Source: Terfezia claveryi (lineage: Eukaryota > Ascomycota > Pezizomycetes > Pezizales > Pezizaceae). From it: DNA of 64,000 nt. The position numbers and the translations under genes are program-made. This document shows, in pieces, positions 44,474 through 56,803 of the stretch. The notes beneath the pieces are model-generated. The model was not told where the DNA came from. It saw only the letters and a program-made list of their open reading frames with translations, and did not search any database. The stretch lies in NCBI GenBank assembly GCA_015179025.1, contig WHUX01000012.1:186001-250000 (forward strand), read 5' to 3'. Position 1 is the stretch's first letter; the number at the start of each line of letters is the position of its first letter.

Positions 44474-46554
44474 CTATTTCTTGACATTCACGAGCCCGTC
44501 GTCTTGATCCAGAAGGGAAATGTTTTCCGTTTGCGAGCATCCGGCACCCTTAGGCTGGGGCAGGCTCGCGTCAAGGCCCTTCATATTGTCTAGACCTACA
44601 TTGTCCCCAATCCTTCCTGCTGGAGCGATTCCAGCAGATGTTGGGATTAAAGCCGGTATACCTTGAGCATTGGCAAGCTCGGCCAGGGGATCGGATTCAG
44701 AAGTCGGGGCTGGTGCATTGTCAGATAAATTCACCAACGAATAATCCTCACCGGCGCCCATAGCATGCGGGTTATAAGGAGGAATAGGATATTTATTATT
44801 CGAATGGGCACCAGGGAAGATAGGGTGAATGGCCAGAATCTGTTTCTTCTGTTCCTCCGGGGTGGTACCGTCTCTGTACAATTTAGCCCACGCCCAACCA
44901 CACTCTATTAAGGACACTTACACAGTAGTTTTAATAATAAAGTCCAAATCCGAATCTTCCTCGTCAGCCGTCATCTCTCTGAAGAACCTCGGTTTCCATT
45001 CAACACCATCCAACTCCCTCGCCTTCGCTTCCTCCCGCTGCCTGGTCTCGATCTTGAATTTCTCATCCGTGGCAACTTGTTGATCTCGTTTTAGGAGAGC
45101 TGACACGACTGGTTTCCATAGCCGCCGTGTCTCTTTCTCCTCTTGCTCCTCAATGGGGCGAACAGATGGAGGTGTTGCTTGAGCATGGGTTGCGTCGAAG
45201 AGTAACTCTCGTTGACTGGTCTGAATACACGAAGAATATCATTAGTCATGTAGCATTGATGCTAGCCTGTTTTAACAGCTTGAGAGAACGCACCACAAGA
45301 TTTCTGATCCACATCTCTTCATTCCATTTTCCCGAGAGCTCATAGAGGTTCTCTCCTGTGCTCTCTTTCCTGATGTAACCTCCTATGGCATCATAACTCC
45401 CTGTGAAATATCCCTTGGTTTTGAATTCAATGTCTGCAGTGAGATCCAACTCTGGTGACTTGACATAGCTATGGTCTCCGAGCTCATACTTCATCTTTCC
45501 AAACAGAATTCCTCTCACATACATGTTGGGCTGTGTCAAAAGGCTGATCAACCTATCAGTTACCGTGCTTGCTTTTAAACTCGGTCCTGTTCAGATTACG
45601 TACTATTTCTCGCCTCCTGGTCCACCTCTGTTCAATATCCTCAGAACCGCGATGCCCTCCATCATGCTGGCAGCTGAATTCCCAAGAAATCTACTCCTGG
45701 GCTTGAGCGTTCCATCAATCCGGATATGGTGCACTGGAGCCATGTAGAAATAGCTGCTCTTTGGAGGATGGTGAGAGGTCTGCTCCGAGATGTAGTAGGC
45801 CTGGGTGTTATTCGGGAAATTCCAGTAACATGTGTAGAACTCTCCTAGACAAGGATTTAACGGCTTCTTGACGCCTCTAAGACGGCAAATAGTCAGTCTT
45901 CTAATAGTAGAGGTACTTGCTGCTGGGGATACACTCACGCTGGCTTAATGTGCCATCCACTGAGATAAAACTTGACAACTGAGATGAATCTCTCTGTAGG
46001 GTCATCGATAGTGGATAGTGGTAGCAATGTCTCCGGGGTTTGCATAAAGCTAGTCAAGTCAGCCTCAGGCAAATCACCCCAGAGCTCCCGTAACCTACTT
46101 GGTGATTCGCTCCAACATGGACTTTGGTTCCAAAATAAAGGTCGGTAAAGTGATCCTGCTGAGATCTGCTCCAGGCCGCAGTTGTGATATTATAGATAGT
46201 AGAACTGCATCAATCAGCATTTCGCCGCTCATGAACTTTGCTCTGAGGTTGCTCACCATTTTTGTCCCCCTCTTCCACAATGGTCTCGTCCTCCTCCTTG
46301 GCCACCTCCTCGGTTGGTGCCGACAATTTGTTGCTACTGCCTGCTTTCCGGGTCAGTTATACCACGAGACTAATGGACTTATAGACTATATGAGCCATAA
46401 ATCCAGGTAAAGACCCGCTTCACCGTAGAAAGAAAACACCTCGGGAATGGCAACAAGAATAAAGATTACACCAACCACGCATATGAGTTGCTGTGGGAAA
46501 CTTACTTCCCAAACTCAACCGCTTCGACGCAGCTCCAACTACTCCGTTGAGCAT
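44474..46554 (-). CDS. Oxysterol-binding protein-related (ORP/Osh6-7-like) lipid-transfer protein
   Basis: Exons on the minus strand are 46554-46506, 46340-46257, 46204-46099, 46049-45939, 45876-45604, 45543-45294, 45220-44922 and 44873-44474, giving 523 residues with consistent phases. ORPs move sterols, phosphatidylserine and PI4P between the ER and other membranes. Landmarks are SQLRPGADLSRITLPTFIL (the lid and lipid-binding start), VKKPLNPCLGEF, the family signature EQTSHHPPKSSYF, GNSAASMMEGIAVLRIL, QPNMYVRGILFGKMKYELG, ELSGKWNEEM and WKPRFF. There is no PH domain, ankyrin repeat or FFAT motif in the window part, so it is a short ORP; the LPTFILEP/MLERIT wording is closer to Osh6/Osh7 than to Kes1. 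Exon 7 would stop at TAA (44918-44920) if the 48-nt last intron were not removed; splicing gives TTVDGTTPEEQ. The start is uncertain: ATG 46554 is the only in-frame ATG I trust, but sequence upstream (46620-46555) also looks coding. Confidence 0.9.
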
Positions 46555-47036
46555 TTCGTTCTGCTCCTTACTCGCTAGCTTCCGTGCTTCTAATATCCGT
46601 CTTCTTTCGGCCGATGGCAACTCTCCACCTTTTAACCTTCCCCTTGCTGTGCTTCTTGGGCTTTGATAGATTCTGCGGGAGCGTCGGCGGGGGGGACGGA
46701 TATGTTAATTGTTGGGAAGGGGAATTGGTCAAATTCGGGGCGTATACAGTTAGCCTTCTTGCTGCCTAGCCGTATGTATAACCTGGACAAACTGCGAGAC
46801 CCGATGACCTTAAGAGCGTTTAGTCTACTCGATTTGTACGGGTATGTGGACTGCGATCGCTGCACGAATGGTACCAGTCTGGATGGATGACTTGAGAGGA
46901 TCTCGAACAGCAGAGCCAGCCGGAACCTAGACGGGGTTAGATAACCACGAGGCTGCACTTGGCCGGTGCTCACACGGTGTAATGGGGCACAAAACTTGGC
47001 AGGTCTAACAGACCGAACACAAAATGCTAGCAAAAT

Positions 47037-47112
47037 TCGGGGAGACGCTGGGGGAGACGCTGGGGGACGGGGACGGGGACGGGGACGGGAGGGAGGCCGG
47101 GGAGGGAGGGGG
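47037..47112 (+). repeat. G-rich simple repeats (GGGGAC and related)
   Basis: GGGGAGACGCTG occurs twice, then four GGGGAC-type hexamers, then G/A-rich runs including GGGAGGGGGG. The strand could form G-quadruplexes by pattern. Confidence 0.75.
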
Positions 47113-47756
47113 GGGAAACCCTACAGCGGTGTGCGGAAGGGCACTGGCGAGCACTCTACATACCCCGTCGGCACCGCATATAGTGAAGGGGCTTAGCCCG
47201 GGTGACAGCTGTCCCCAGCTCCGAGCACTTGGTGGAGGAGGGAAAACAGAGGTTGACTCTCATTCTATAGTCTGGATGTGTGCAACAGTGGCAAGCTGCG
47301 GCGTGTATGTACTGTATGTATCTCCAGGGTCCTCATAGGTGCAACACCGTTATCCATGGATCCACGAGCCCCAAGCAGCTGAATTGCAGATGTGTGTGCA
47401 TTGCTGAGGATTAGGCATTGACAAGTATGTAATAGTATGCACACTATGTAATGTATGATGCACTGTATGATGATGTACAAGTACTTGTATGATGTACTTG
47501 TATGATATGATGTATTGGAATGATGTACTTTACTTGTATGATGTCCTGAATTATGATGTACGGTACTGTATTCTACTGTGTATGAAGGCGAGTGTGCGTG
47601 ATGGCATCGTACATTACAGTACGGAGTATAACCCGGCAAATGTGTTCCTCTTATGCACACTGGCAATCAAAAAGGTGAAAATATCAAAGACATAACCAAC
47701 CAAGGCTGTGCGTGGGACGAGAGTAGCGGTCTTCTTTCAAGTCTCTACAATCAAGC

Positions 47757-47902
47757 CCCCTTCTCCTCCTCCCCTTCTATTTTCTCCCCCTCATCCTCCC
47801 CACCTCCTCCCTCCTCCGCCCCACCTCCTCCTCCCTCCTCCCCCCACCTCCTCCTCCCTCCTCCCCCCCACCTCCTCCTCCCTCCTCCCCCTTCTCTCCG
47901 TC
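47757..47902 (+). repeat. C/T-rich minisatellite upstream of the Cys/Met enzyme gene
   Basis: A purine/pyrimidine-asymmetric tract. Its core repeats a unit of about 23 bp (CCTCCTCCTCCCTCCTCCCC plus a few bases) about four times between 47817 and 47890. It lies about 190 bp upstream of the ATG and may act as a pyrimidine-tract promoter element. Confidence 0.85.
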
Positions 47903-48088
47903 TAGATCTGCCCTTCGTGATTATCCACAGAACGCTTGATGGGCCACCTCCCAACACTATATATCGGCATGTGCTAAAACTTTGCAATAACGCGGCCCCT
48001 TTCGAGCTTCCCCACGGTTTGTATTACCGGCCTGGCCCACAGGTATATGCGGTTCTTGACATCTCAATCTCTCGGAATTAAAGATTCA

Positions 48089-49411
48089 ATGGCACGAAAT
48101 CTTGACATCTCCACTTTGGCAATCCACGCCGATGACTCCCTTGCTCTCACAGCAGATGTAGGCCCGCCAATTCATGTCAGCACCACATACCGGTATCCTG
48201 GTGGACACGGCAGCATACAGAGCAGTCCCGACGACTTGGTATCTGCGAAAGAGAGGCTGGCCGGTAAAGAAGCAGTGAGCAATCACTCCATCTGCATAGT
48301 ACATTGTTTGTTCTCCACCTGCTAATGACTCTCTTTCCAGCCCAATTTCTATGTCTACTCCCGCCATGCCTCCCCAACCTCCGAACGCCTCGAGTACACC
48401 CTCTCCGTCCTCCTCTCTCCTGCTCCTTCAGTGCCCGCTGCAGATGTATCTCTCCATCCCCTGCACTCTGCCGTCAGCTACGCCTCTGGCCAATCCGCCT
48501 TCCATGCTGCCCTCGTCCACTTCCGCCCCAAAACCATTTCCATAGGCACCTGCTACCACGGCTGCCGAGCCATGTCTGAGTTATTCTCTAGACTCACAGG
48601 AATGCACATTCTCTCTCTCGACTGTCCCGCTGAGGAACTCTCCCCCGGAGATCTCATCCACCTCGAAACCCCCATCAACCCCACCGGCACCGCCGTTTCC
48701 ATCGAAGCACTTGCCCAAAAAGCGCACTCACGAGGCGCATTCCTCTTGGTCGACTCTACCTTCGCCCCACCGCCACTCCAGGACCCGTTCGCCCATGGCG
48801 CAGACATTGTCATGCACTCTAGCACAAAGTACATCGGCGGACACTCGGACATGCTCGGCGGAGTGCTGTGCGTTAGAAACGACTACGCTGGGATTCCCAA
48901 TAATGGCGCCAAAATAGCAGAAAAACTCCGCCATGAACGACTTCTCATCGGTGGCGTCATGGGCTCCCTCGAGCTCTGGCTTGGGCTTCGCTCTCTCCGC
49001 ACTCTCAACCTCCGTGTCTCCCGTGCATCCAACAACGCAACTAGCCTCGTTGCATGGCTAAATTCTACTATTACCTCCACCTCCCCTATAGCCGAAGTCC
49101 ACCACGCATCACTCCAAGCGGAAAAGAACCCAGAGGATAAACAATGGTTGGCGAAGCAGATGCCTAATGGATTTGGGTCGGTGTTTAGTATTACTTTGAG
49201 GAATAAGAGGATGGCGAGATGGCTTCCGAGTAAATTGGAGCTGTTCCATCATGCTACATCGCTGGGGTCGGTGGAGAGTTTGATTGAGTGGAGGGCGATG
49301 ACGGATGCTAGGGCAGATGAGAGGTTATTGAGGGTTAGCGTGGGGTGTGAGGATTGGAGGGATTTGCAAGTGGATTTAGAGAGGGGGTTGAAGGAAGTGG
49401 AGGGGTTATGA
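48089..49411 (+). CDS. PLP-dependent Cys/Met metabolism enzyme (cystathionine beta-lyase/gamma-synthase family)
   Basis: Exons 48089-48274 and 48341-49411 give 418 residues; an upstream in-frame ATG at 48047 would add 14. The family catalyses elimination or replacement at the beta/gamma carbon of cystathionine and related amino acids. Landmarks are IHVSTTYRYP near the N-terminus, YVYSRHASPTSERLE (phosphate/cofactor contacts from the neighbouring subunit), CYHGCRAMSELFSRL, LETPINPTG, LLVDSTFAPPPLQDP with the Asp that contacts the pyridine nitrogen, and the Schiff-base Lys225 in SSTKYIGGHSDMLGG. The HSSTKYIGGHSD wording and the HASPT instead of HGNPT signature put it nearer the poorly characterised yeast YHR112C group than Str3 or Cys3, so the exact reaction is uncertain. 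The intron (66 nt, GTGAGC donor, GCTAAT branch) sits just before YVYSR. A C/T-rich tract lies upstream. Confidence 0.88.
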
Positions 49412-50151
49412 GGAGAAGTAGATGGTGGTGGGTTGAGGCTGGTAGGCTTGTAGGTAAGGGATTTGGATTGTGTGATACGTAAATAGTATATTAGTATATA
49501 GGAATCTGATATCCAGTACAATGCTTTTCTTGTCTTAGATGCATATATGGGAGGTTTTATACCTGTTCTCGAGATCGGGAGCAGTCGGGTGCCTCTTACC
49601 CTGAAATTTAGGCGTTAGAGTGAGTCACAGAATAGAATAGTAGGCACAGGTTAGTGAAACAGAGACTTAATCGTGATTAAGGGAACCCAATGATTTTTCT
49701 GTGTGGACCTGAGAAACCCCCACATGGGAGAAAAGTAAGTACCACACACAATCCCCTATACAGAAACTATGTAAAATTTGTACCGCACCGTTTCATACCG
49801 CACCGTGTCATGTCATATTATAACCAAAAAGATAATCGAACCCACATGTCCCCAAACCATGTATACAACCCAAGCCATTTATTTGCAGTCCAACCAACCC
49901 AGACGTGGCTACGTATATATTCAAATCAGAAAATTTCAACAATAACAACCGTGAAAAAGACGAGTGAATAGGAAAAAAAAAGAAGGAAACTCCAAAGCTC
50001 CGGTATAGATTCCTAATATCGCTGACTTTACGGGCCTTTCCCTACCTTCCACGCTTACCACAGACCGTAGGATATATTCACCATACTCAGGTGCCCCTCC
50101 CTCCCCCAATTTATCGACTCCAAATCGATACTAGCCACCCACCCCATTCCA
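49412..50151 (+). other. Intergenic region, convergent 3' ends
   Basis: About 740 bp between the PLP enzyme (+) and the DUF7514-like gene (-). No gene or RNA recognised. Confidence 0.6.
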
Positions 50152-52486
50152 CTATCCAAGGTACGGTGAATATCCCCCCGCCTTTACTCCACCCGCGGGT
50201 ACCCCCGCGGCCATATACGTCATCCTCCCACCGCTCGCACTACTTGCAGCCCCTTTCCCCCCCGCAGCCGGCCTTACGTACCCTCCTCTCCTGCCCCCTA
50301 CAGCGACTTCCTCTTCATAACCGCCCGCCGTGCTCAAGCCTAACCCCCCGGCCCCCATCTGGTGCATTTTCATCATCCTATCGTTGTCAATGGTTCTATC
50401 CCTCTCCTTCTCTCTATCCCTCCTCGTACTCCGCTTGTAGGCCCCAGCCTGTGCAGTCGTTGATGCTCCACCCGAGCCAGATCTATGGTGAGATTGATTG
50501 GGTGACGCATATTGATGATGGTGATGGGTGTGCGTCGGTGCACCATAGTGGGCGTACTCATCTTCAGACTCTGACATCACAGTTGATTGGTACAGCTTTT
50601 GTGGAGAGACATTCGTCGTTGTAGGGACTGTAGTCTTACTGAGGGTAGGGACTGGCGGAAGACTATCCGGAGGTATCAGGGAGTCAGTTGATGACTGGTA
50701 CCGTGAAGAAGCTCCAGAGTGTCTTCCACGGCCGCCACTAGGTGCTCTTCGGTGTCCATGGTCGTGAGGGCTAATTCCGCGTTGATGGTGTGTTCCTCTT
50801 CCTCCTCCAGCTGATGATAGCGGATGTATTGTCGATGACCCTGCTGATGGTGGAGCAAGATGTGGTGGAGCATGGTAATAATCCGCTGCTCCGCCACTAC
50901 CCGCAGTTACAGCGGGGATACAATCCACCGTTCTCAGATGTCCTGCTCTCATATGGCCCCTACGTGAGGGGCTAACTTCCTGCTGGTAGACAACGTTAGC
51001 GTACGGCGGAAGAGGGCCGTTCCACTGCCGATACCCCTGTTGTAAATCTTCAGTTGATGATGATCCTGATTGTCCCCCATGTGATTTCGATCTAAACTTC
51101 GGCATTGGGGAAACGCTATCCCCGCGACTGTGCCCGTGATAGCCCCCTCCGTAGGTATAGTACGAGGGACTATACATCGGCTCCGCTGAACGGCCTCTCG
51201 TGTTTCGCTCATGCGAGATCCTTCTTCGCCTCAATGGAGTTGCACCTCCATCGTACACAGAAGGGGAGACACTTCGTACAGAGGCTTCGTCCACTGGCCT
51301 TGCCTCACCATTTCCATATAGATATTGGATATGACTATTCTTCCGTGACTGGCCACGTATACGGTCATCCATGTCTGATGGTAGTTCAGGAGTCCCATAA
51401 TGACTGTAGCCGCCACTAGCGTAAGAGTGATGCTGAGTATGCAGTCTGGCCGCATCCACCCCTTTCTGGGGTAGAGGTGACCTTGATCTTCCCCGGTAGT
51501 AGCTCCCTGAGGAGCTCGCTCTGGACTGCGGCCTGCGTCTCGGCGGCGATGGCGACCTAGTGGAATAAGATGCGCGGGGACCCTCTCCCTTCATAGTTTC
51601 ATTATCTTCCATGTCGTCATCTAACCGAATCCCCTCCTCCTCGGCAGTCGGCGATGTGCCTCCACCTGGGATAGTCGTCTCTGAAGGCTTTGCACCCTTG
51701 GCTTTCTCCTCCGCCTCAGCAGCCCTTTCCTCATTATCTTTAATCCTCTTCAGGAAAACAGTTTCATGCCAAACCTTGGTCGCTTCATCCGGAGCCATGG
51801 GGAAAGCTTCACGAGTTAACTCTCCATATTCCCGGAAGCCCTGTCCTGTCTGAGGATCGACCAAATCAAACTTTCTTAGGGCATCCAGTATATACGGTAC
51901 ATGTTCGTCTGGATCCATCAGTATCTGGATTGTTTGCCATCGCTCGAAACCCCGTTGGTGGAGGGCAGGTATCCGTGGAGGCGAGTAATCGTCTTCTGGA
52001 TCTGGTAATAGTGAGTGCACACAACCAAGTGTGGTGTAGACTTCTGATATTGCCAGTGGATCTGTACTGAGAAATAGCTCTACCAACTACAATTAGCCAT
52101 GTACAGTCTCTCGCTCTCCCTCACGGGACTCACCATCCAAATTCCCACCTACCTCCCTATAGAAAGCTGCGAGTTTCTCGGGAGTCAAGGACCGAATTTT
52201 CCTCGGTTCTATTTTATTCACCTACCCTCCCCATAATAGAAACCCAAATTAGCATCGCCTACGTGCCCTATCGTATCGCACGTCAAATGAATTGTTCCGT
52301 GGTTCGATGCCCCATATCAGACGCGTACGTAGCGAGTCAATGGGACGAGAGAAGCGCACACTCCAAACTTACAATATGATTGACGATAGCCTTATATAAA
52401 TTCTTCAAGAGCGGCTTCGCCTTCTTGTCATCAGTAATGAGGTAGCCCCACCGGCTAGCGCTCGGAAAATCACCTGGCATAGGCAT
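50152..52486 (-). CDS. DUF7514-like domain protein with long low-complexity tail
   Basis: Exons on the minus strand are 52486-52373, 52221-52153 and 52086-50152, giving 705 residues. The first 130 residues resemble the fungal DUF7514 domain: WGYLITDDKKAKPLLKNLYK, IVNHI, RSLTPEKLAAFYRE, ISEVYTTLGCVHSLLP, IPALHQRGFERWQTIQILMD and the terminal FPMAPDE. Its function is unknown. The remainder is disordered: SR/SP-rich (SPSPPRRRPQSRASSSGSYY), Tyr/Gly/His-rich, with a His run (THTHHHHQY), a basic KRSTRRDREKERDR segment and a Gly-rich end. Such tails often support phosphorylation or condensate formation, but that is inference. Intron 2 has two possible donors: GTAGGT (52152) keeps the frame, while the nearer GTGAGT would not, so I chose the former. 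Intron 1 is 151 nt. Confidence 0.82.
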
Positions 52487-54974
52487 AGCTGCTCAATCAC
52501 CTGTTTTTATGCCGTACTTGCGCTTGATTTCACCTCACACCGTCTTGATCAATCTTGTGGGGCGGGGTCGCCTGGCCCGTGCGTAGAGCACCCTCTTCTG
52601 CCACTGTGTCAATTCTCCTGTACTTCGAGTATACCGGAGGAATTGCCAGCCTATGAAATCGTCTGACGAGCGCCTAAACGGAAATTTTTTGAAAAAAAAT
52701 AAATCTCGTGTTTTGATAGGACTATATCGTCGTAATCCGAGTATTGGAGGGAGTCTATATAACTGTTGAGCTACAAGGTGATAGTTGCAAGAAAGACCCC
52801 GATGCCGCAAATCAAGGAAAGCTACTGCCCTCGTATTTGTATCCGTTTCGTTTCGTTTCTCTAAAACTGTCTCAACCTCTGATTGGAGTGGCCTGAACCT
52901 CAAATAGAGCTCTGCTCTCGAAAGGACGACTGCCTCTATTTCGATGAGGGAATCCCAGATTAAGTCAAGAAGTGCAATAGTCCGACTGGCGTTTAAAGGG
53001 CCTGGCCAATGTTCAAAGCTGAAAAAATCGGATAGCTGTTCAAGATAGATGTTGGTGAAAAGTCTGGGGTTGGGAGGGGGGTGTCGTCGTTGTCAGAATT
53101 CGAGAGGGGTGATCTTTTTTGTTGGCGACGGGCGACGGGCGACCGGGTTAGAGCAAGTGAGTGCTTCTTCCTTTGCTCGCCGGATTTCTGTGTGTGCAAG
53201 GCTTGCGGTCGTATATATCTGCTCCAGCGGTCCAGGATCGCTACGACATCTGCTACTAATTGGTACATGTACTTGGTCGCCTCCAAGCGTCCTGATATGG
53301 AGATGGCCTGGCCGATTATCTCTGAGCTGGTTGAACCGACTATAGCTACCTCGCCTGGGCTGCTACATGCGTCTCCTCTCCAGTTCAGACTTGGTTCGGC
53401 CCTTCCCTCTGTATTGCGATACTTGACAAGTCATCTTCGCTTTCTGACTTCATTTCCCAGCTTTGGAGTACCCACCATCAAGCACAAATCCACATCCACT
53501 CCACATACATGGCCACACACCCTCGCACAACACCAGACCTCCCTGGTTCTTCTGGCTGGGCTGCCCTTCCCAGTGACGCCGTCACCCATGCAATGGCATC
53601 AGGAAGCCTCGAATGTGGCCCTGCATGTATGTCTCTGACTTGCATGCCCTGGTAAACAGATGCTTAGTCCAGCACTATGATTCGAGGGCTCTGTGGGTGT
53701 AGCTTGGTTTGAATTCACCCGGTGCCTGGTGTTATAGAGAGACCTGACCCCATGCATATTCAGGCTTAAAAATGGCTTCAAGTATACTGTACCTTGTCCC
53801 AGCAAGATGCTCGAAGTATAGCAACAGACAGATTGATGAATAGCCTCGGCACAGTCCAAATATACAAGTATACGGCACTTCCACCCTTCGAAGCCACATA
53901 CCGACTAAGTATATCGGTAATATAACGTTGAAAAGCAACTTGAACACACTACATGGGTCCCAACAAACAGGTGAGGTTTGGCAAGTACATACAAGAGCTG
54001 TACACCGTATAGATGGGCACAAAGCTGTACCGACCGCTGTACCAGCCTCGAATCGTTCCAGCCTCGAGTCAACGAACTACCTACCGGTACCTCCAACAAT
54101 TGAACAATAGGCCTGAGGCCTCAAGGCGGTGAGTGCAAGGCAGCAGAGAAAGTGGCTAAATTTAATCCAACAATCCCATTCATATATCTTGTACGAAAAG
54201 GAATGGCCGCATCCCCTCAATCCAACGTTTTAGCGCGGACTTCACTTAAGTTACAATGTAGAGTACCGGTACATATTGTATGCATGCATTGTGCTTCTAT
54301 GCCGATTGGCTGTTGTAGAAAGAACCTTGAACCTTGCTCAACCTACTCCGTACACGTTTAAGCATTGTGGCAAGGGCTATGGGTGAACAACCAGCCTGGG
54401 TACTGGATGGCCCCCTGAGTTCACATCCCTCAGAATTCCATCCGGCATAGGCTCCAGAATAACAAAAAGAAGAGCTGAAACAGACTGGCGGCTATTCTAT
54501 GTTTAACGTACAGTATATTCCCTCCTAGCTCTACCTTAAAGGGTTGGGACAGGTGGCGGCGGGTCACATATCACAACCACGACGTTATCGTCTTTTAGAG
54601 CCACAGAAATGCATACAGCTTCTATTTTGCCTGCTGCCCATGCCCATTTTACCCCCCTTCCCAGAAACAAATCCCTACAACACACACAGAAGACAGCTAA
54701 ACCCCCCAAAAATAATAATAATAATAAAGGTATATAGAGAAACTCAAAGATACTCAAACATTAAATCCCCGCTGACTACTCCACTCATATAACCATTACA
54801 ACTGAAGATAGCGATGACAAAGACGTATAACAATGAACAGTGCGACTGCACAAGCATGCATTGGATGACATGAGGTGAACAAATGAAGGAGAACAAAACC
54901 GGACAGTTGTCTCTTCATCTGTCCTATTCACCCGGGGATATTTTCATACCAAAACACTGTGACTGAACCCACCT
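52487..54974 (+). other. 2.5-kb intergenic region, no gene seen
   Basis: Lies between the DUF7514-like gene promoter and the 3' end of the deacetylase gene. Frames at 53081-53638 and 52535-52903 show no domains. It ends with an (AAT)n tract near 54712-54726. Confidence 0.55.
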
Positions 54975-56803
54975 CTAATACAGCTCCCCCACTCGACCAG
55001 ATGCCTTTTCGGCCTTCCTCCTACTTTTCTCTTTAAGGGCTTCCTCCTCCGCGATCCTCTGCTCGACCACCTCTATACTCGATAGTCAGCCTTGCGGCCT
55101 GCTCATTTAAAAGTGAAAACTCACCTTGAATTCCACCAATATCTGGTGGAATTTCTTGCATTTGAACACTCGGTGCCCCGTTTATGTATCGCAATTGCTC
55201 GAAAATTTTCGTCTTAACCAGATCCAATGTTCTCCTGGTATTCTTGTTTTCATACCTGGCTTCCCGAGACAATGGGGGGTGGAGGGTGTAATCCGGACTG
55301 AAGTATTCCTTAAAATTCGTGTGAGGAGGCAGCTCGTTTGTCACCTCAGCCCCGACGCAAACGCTAGGCCCATATCGTCTCTCGATCAGCATGCTTCGTC
55401 CGAGTGGCTGGATGCTTCATTTAGGTATACTCACGAGGTCTCATAGGCCCAGAGTCTACTAACATTTCTGGGCGTATATCCGCCTCCACCAAGCACCAGG
55501 GTGGGCAACCCAAAGTCCTTCACGATCTGGACACATTCTCCGTGGGCCTTGATATTCAAATTAAAACACCCTAATCGGTCACAACCCAAACTGTCTGCCC
55601 CGCATTGTAAAACTACCACTGATGGCTTGTATGTGAGCATGACTCGCTCTACAATTTCCTTGAACAAAGTCGTATATTGCGAATCTTCGATGCCATCTTT
55701 TAGTGGCACGTTGAGCGAGTGATGTTTCCCAGCACCCACACCAATTTCATCATAGTTTCCAGTGCATGGGAAAAAATTATCCTTATCATACTTGTGGAAG
55801 CTCAAAGTCATAACTCTGTCAGTGGAGTAAAAGGCTTGTTCTACTCCATCTCCATGGTGCACGTCAATGTCGATATAAAGAACACGAGGGTGTATGCGCA
55901 GCAGTTGCAATATCGCTAGCACAATATCGTTCACATAGCAGAAGCCAGAGGCTTCGGAACGTTTGGCATGGTGCAGGCCACCGGACCAGTTAATGGCAAT
56001 GTCAGATTGCCCATTCACCAACTTTCGAGCAGCATCTAGTGAGGCCCCAGCATAAAGACTAGAATAGTCCCACATACCGTCAAAAATGGGGCAATCCTCG
56101 CCGATGTTGAACTTCGAAATCTCAATTAAAAACTTGTCCTGTTTCGCAGGGGTAACCCTAACCAAGCAATGTTAGCTTATGTTGCTCAAAAGCTATGGCA
56201 GCTCTGGTGACAAGCAGATTAAAGATGGGACAAACTGCTTGCAGTATTGCTTGAAGAAATACTAGTTGGTTACCTTTGTAGGAATTCTAAATAATCCTCC
56301 CTATGGAACTCTTTTATCTCATCAAAAGTAGCAGATCGTGTAACATATGTGTCCATATATTGGGCCAGGCCATATGCATCAACCAAGTTATTGGTCAATG
56401 TTAATCTCCATGGCTTCATCGGATGACCATGCCCAAAATGATGAGACTCAATTGCAACATTATGGTGGTATGAAACCTGTAGGTCACGTGAGTGGCCCAT
56501 CCACAACATAAAAGCAGCGAAAAGAAAAAAAAAATTTGAATAATGTATAGGAGAGCGAGACAAAATTAGGCGTGAGAATGTAACCGCCAGACAAGGAAAA
56601 ATTAGAGCGAGATATAATGAAAACATAAGAAGCGCAGACAACAAAACATGCAGGAAACAGAAAGCGGGAAGGCATACCTGTTGATTTTGCTTCGCCACCG
56701 ACCTGACATATGGAAGATTCGTCGCAACTTTGGAATCGTATGCAAATGTTCCATTCCCATTCGCCCCCCAGGTGTCATAGGTTTCCACTACATTTCGCGA
56801 CAT
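54975..56803 (-). CDS. HOS2: Class I histone deacetylase (Rpd3/Hos2 family, Hos2-like)
   Basis: Exons on the minus strand are 56803-56678, 56476-56274, 56157-55435, 55363-55125 and 55072-54975, giving 462 residues. This is a zinc-dependent lysine deacetylase of chromatin complexes such as Set3C. Landmarks are [13 protein letters not shown], the charge-relay HH in [13 protein letters not shown] (H172/H173), zinc ligands in [11 protein letters not shown] (D208, H210) and GADSLG (D298), and the catalytic Tyr337 in [14 protein letters not shown]. The order and spacing match class I; HPMKP and the short tail ending [10 protein letters not shown] favour Hos2/HDAC3 over Rpd3. The loop usually written FFPGTG reads FFPCTG here, an unusual substitution. 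The first intron (201 nt) is long. The start at [10 protein letters not shown] fits. The gene is head-to-head with the ING gene across 1.57 kb. Confidence 0.93.

Larger units (their letters stand above)
46555..48088 (+). other. Divergent intergenic region with several simple repeats
   Basis: No confident gene. A minus-strand frame at 46632-47033 is out of frame with the Osh gene and has no recognised domain. The region holds a G-rich repeat, a TGTACTTGTATGA-type repeat (about 47470-47560) and a C/T-rich minisatellite close to the next gene. Confidence 0.5.

Noticed and set aside
46632..47033. Minus-strand frame just upstream of the Osh gene, possible extra N-terminal exon
   Set aside because: It ends out of frame with the Osh start and no splice pair of acceptable length joins them; left as non-coding with the Osh start marked uncertain.
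47751..47987. Gly/Arg-rich minus-strand frame
   Set aside because: Pure translation of the C/T minisatellite.
50091..50624. 177-residue plus-strand frame
   Set aside because: Antisense shadow of the DUF7514-like gene; its Pro/Ser bias is explained by the Gly-rich coding strand.
56077..56088. Finding entry placed at these coordinates for the FFPCTG loop
   Set aside because: The coordinates point to another part of the exon; the correct location is 55760-55775, given in its own finding, and the earlier entry should be disregarded.
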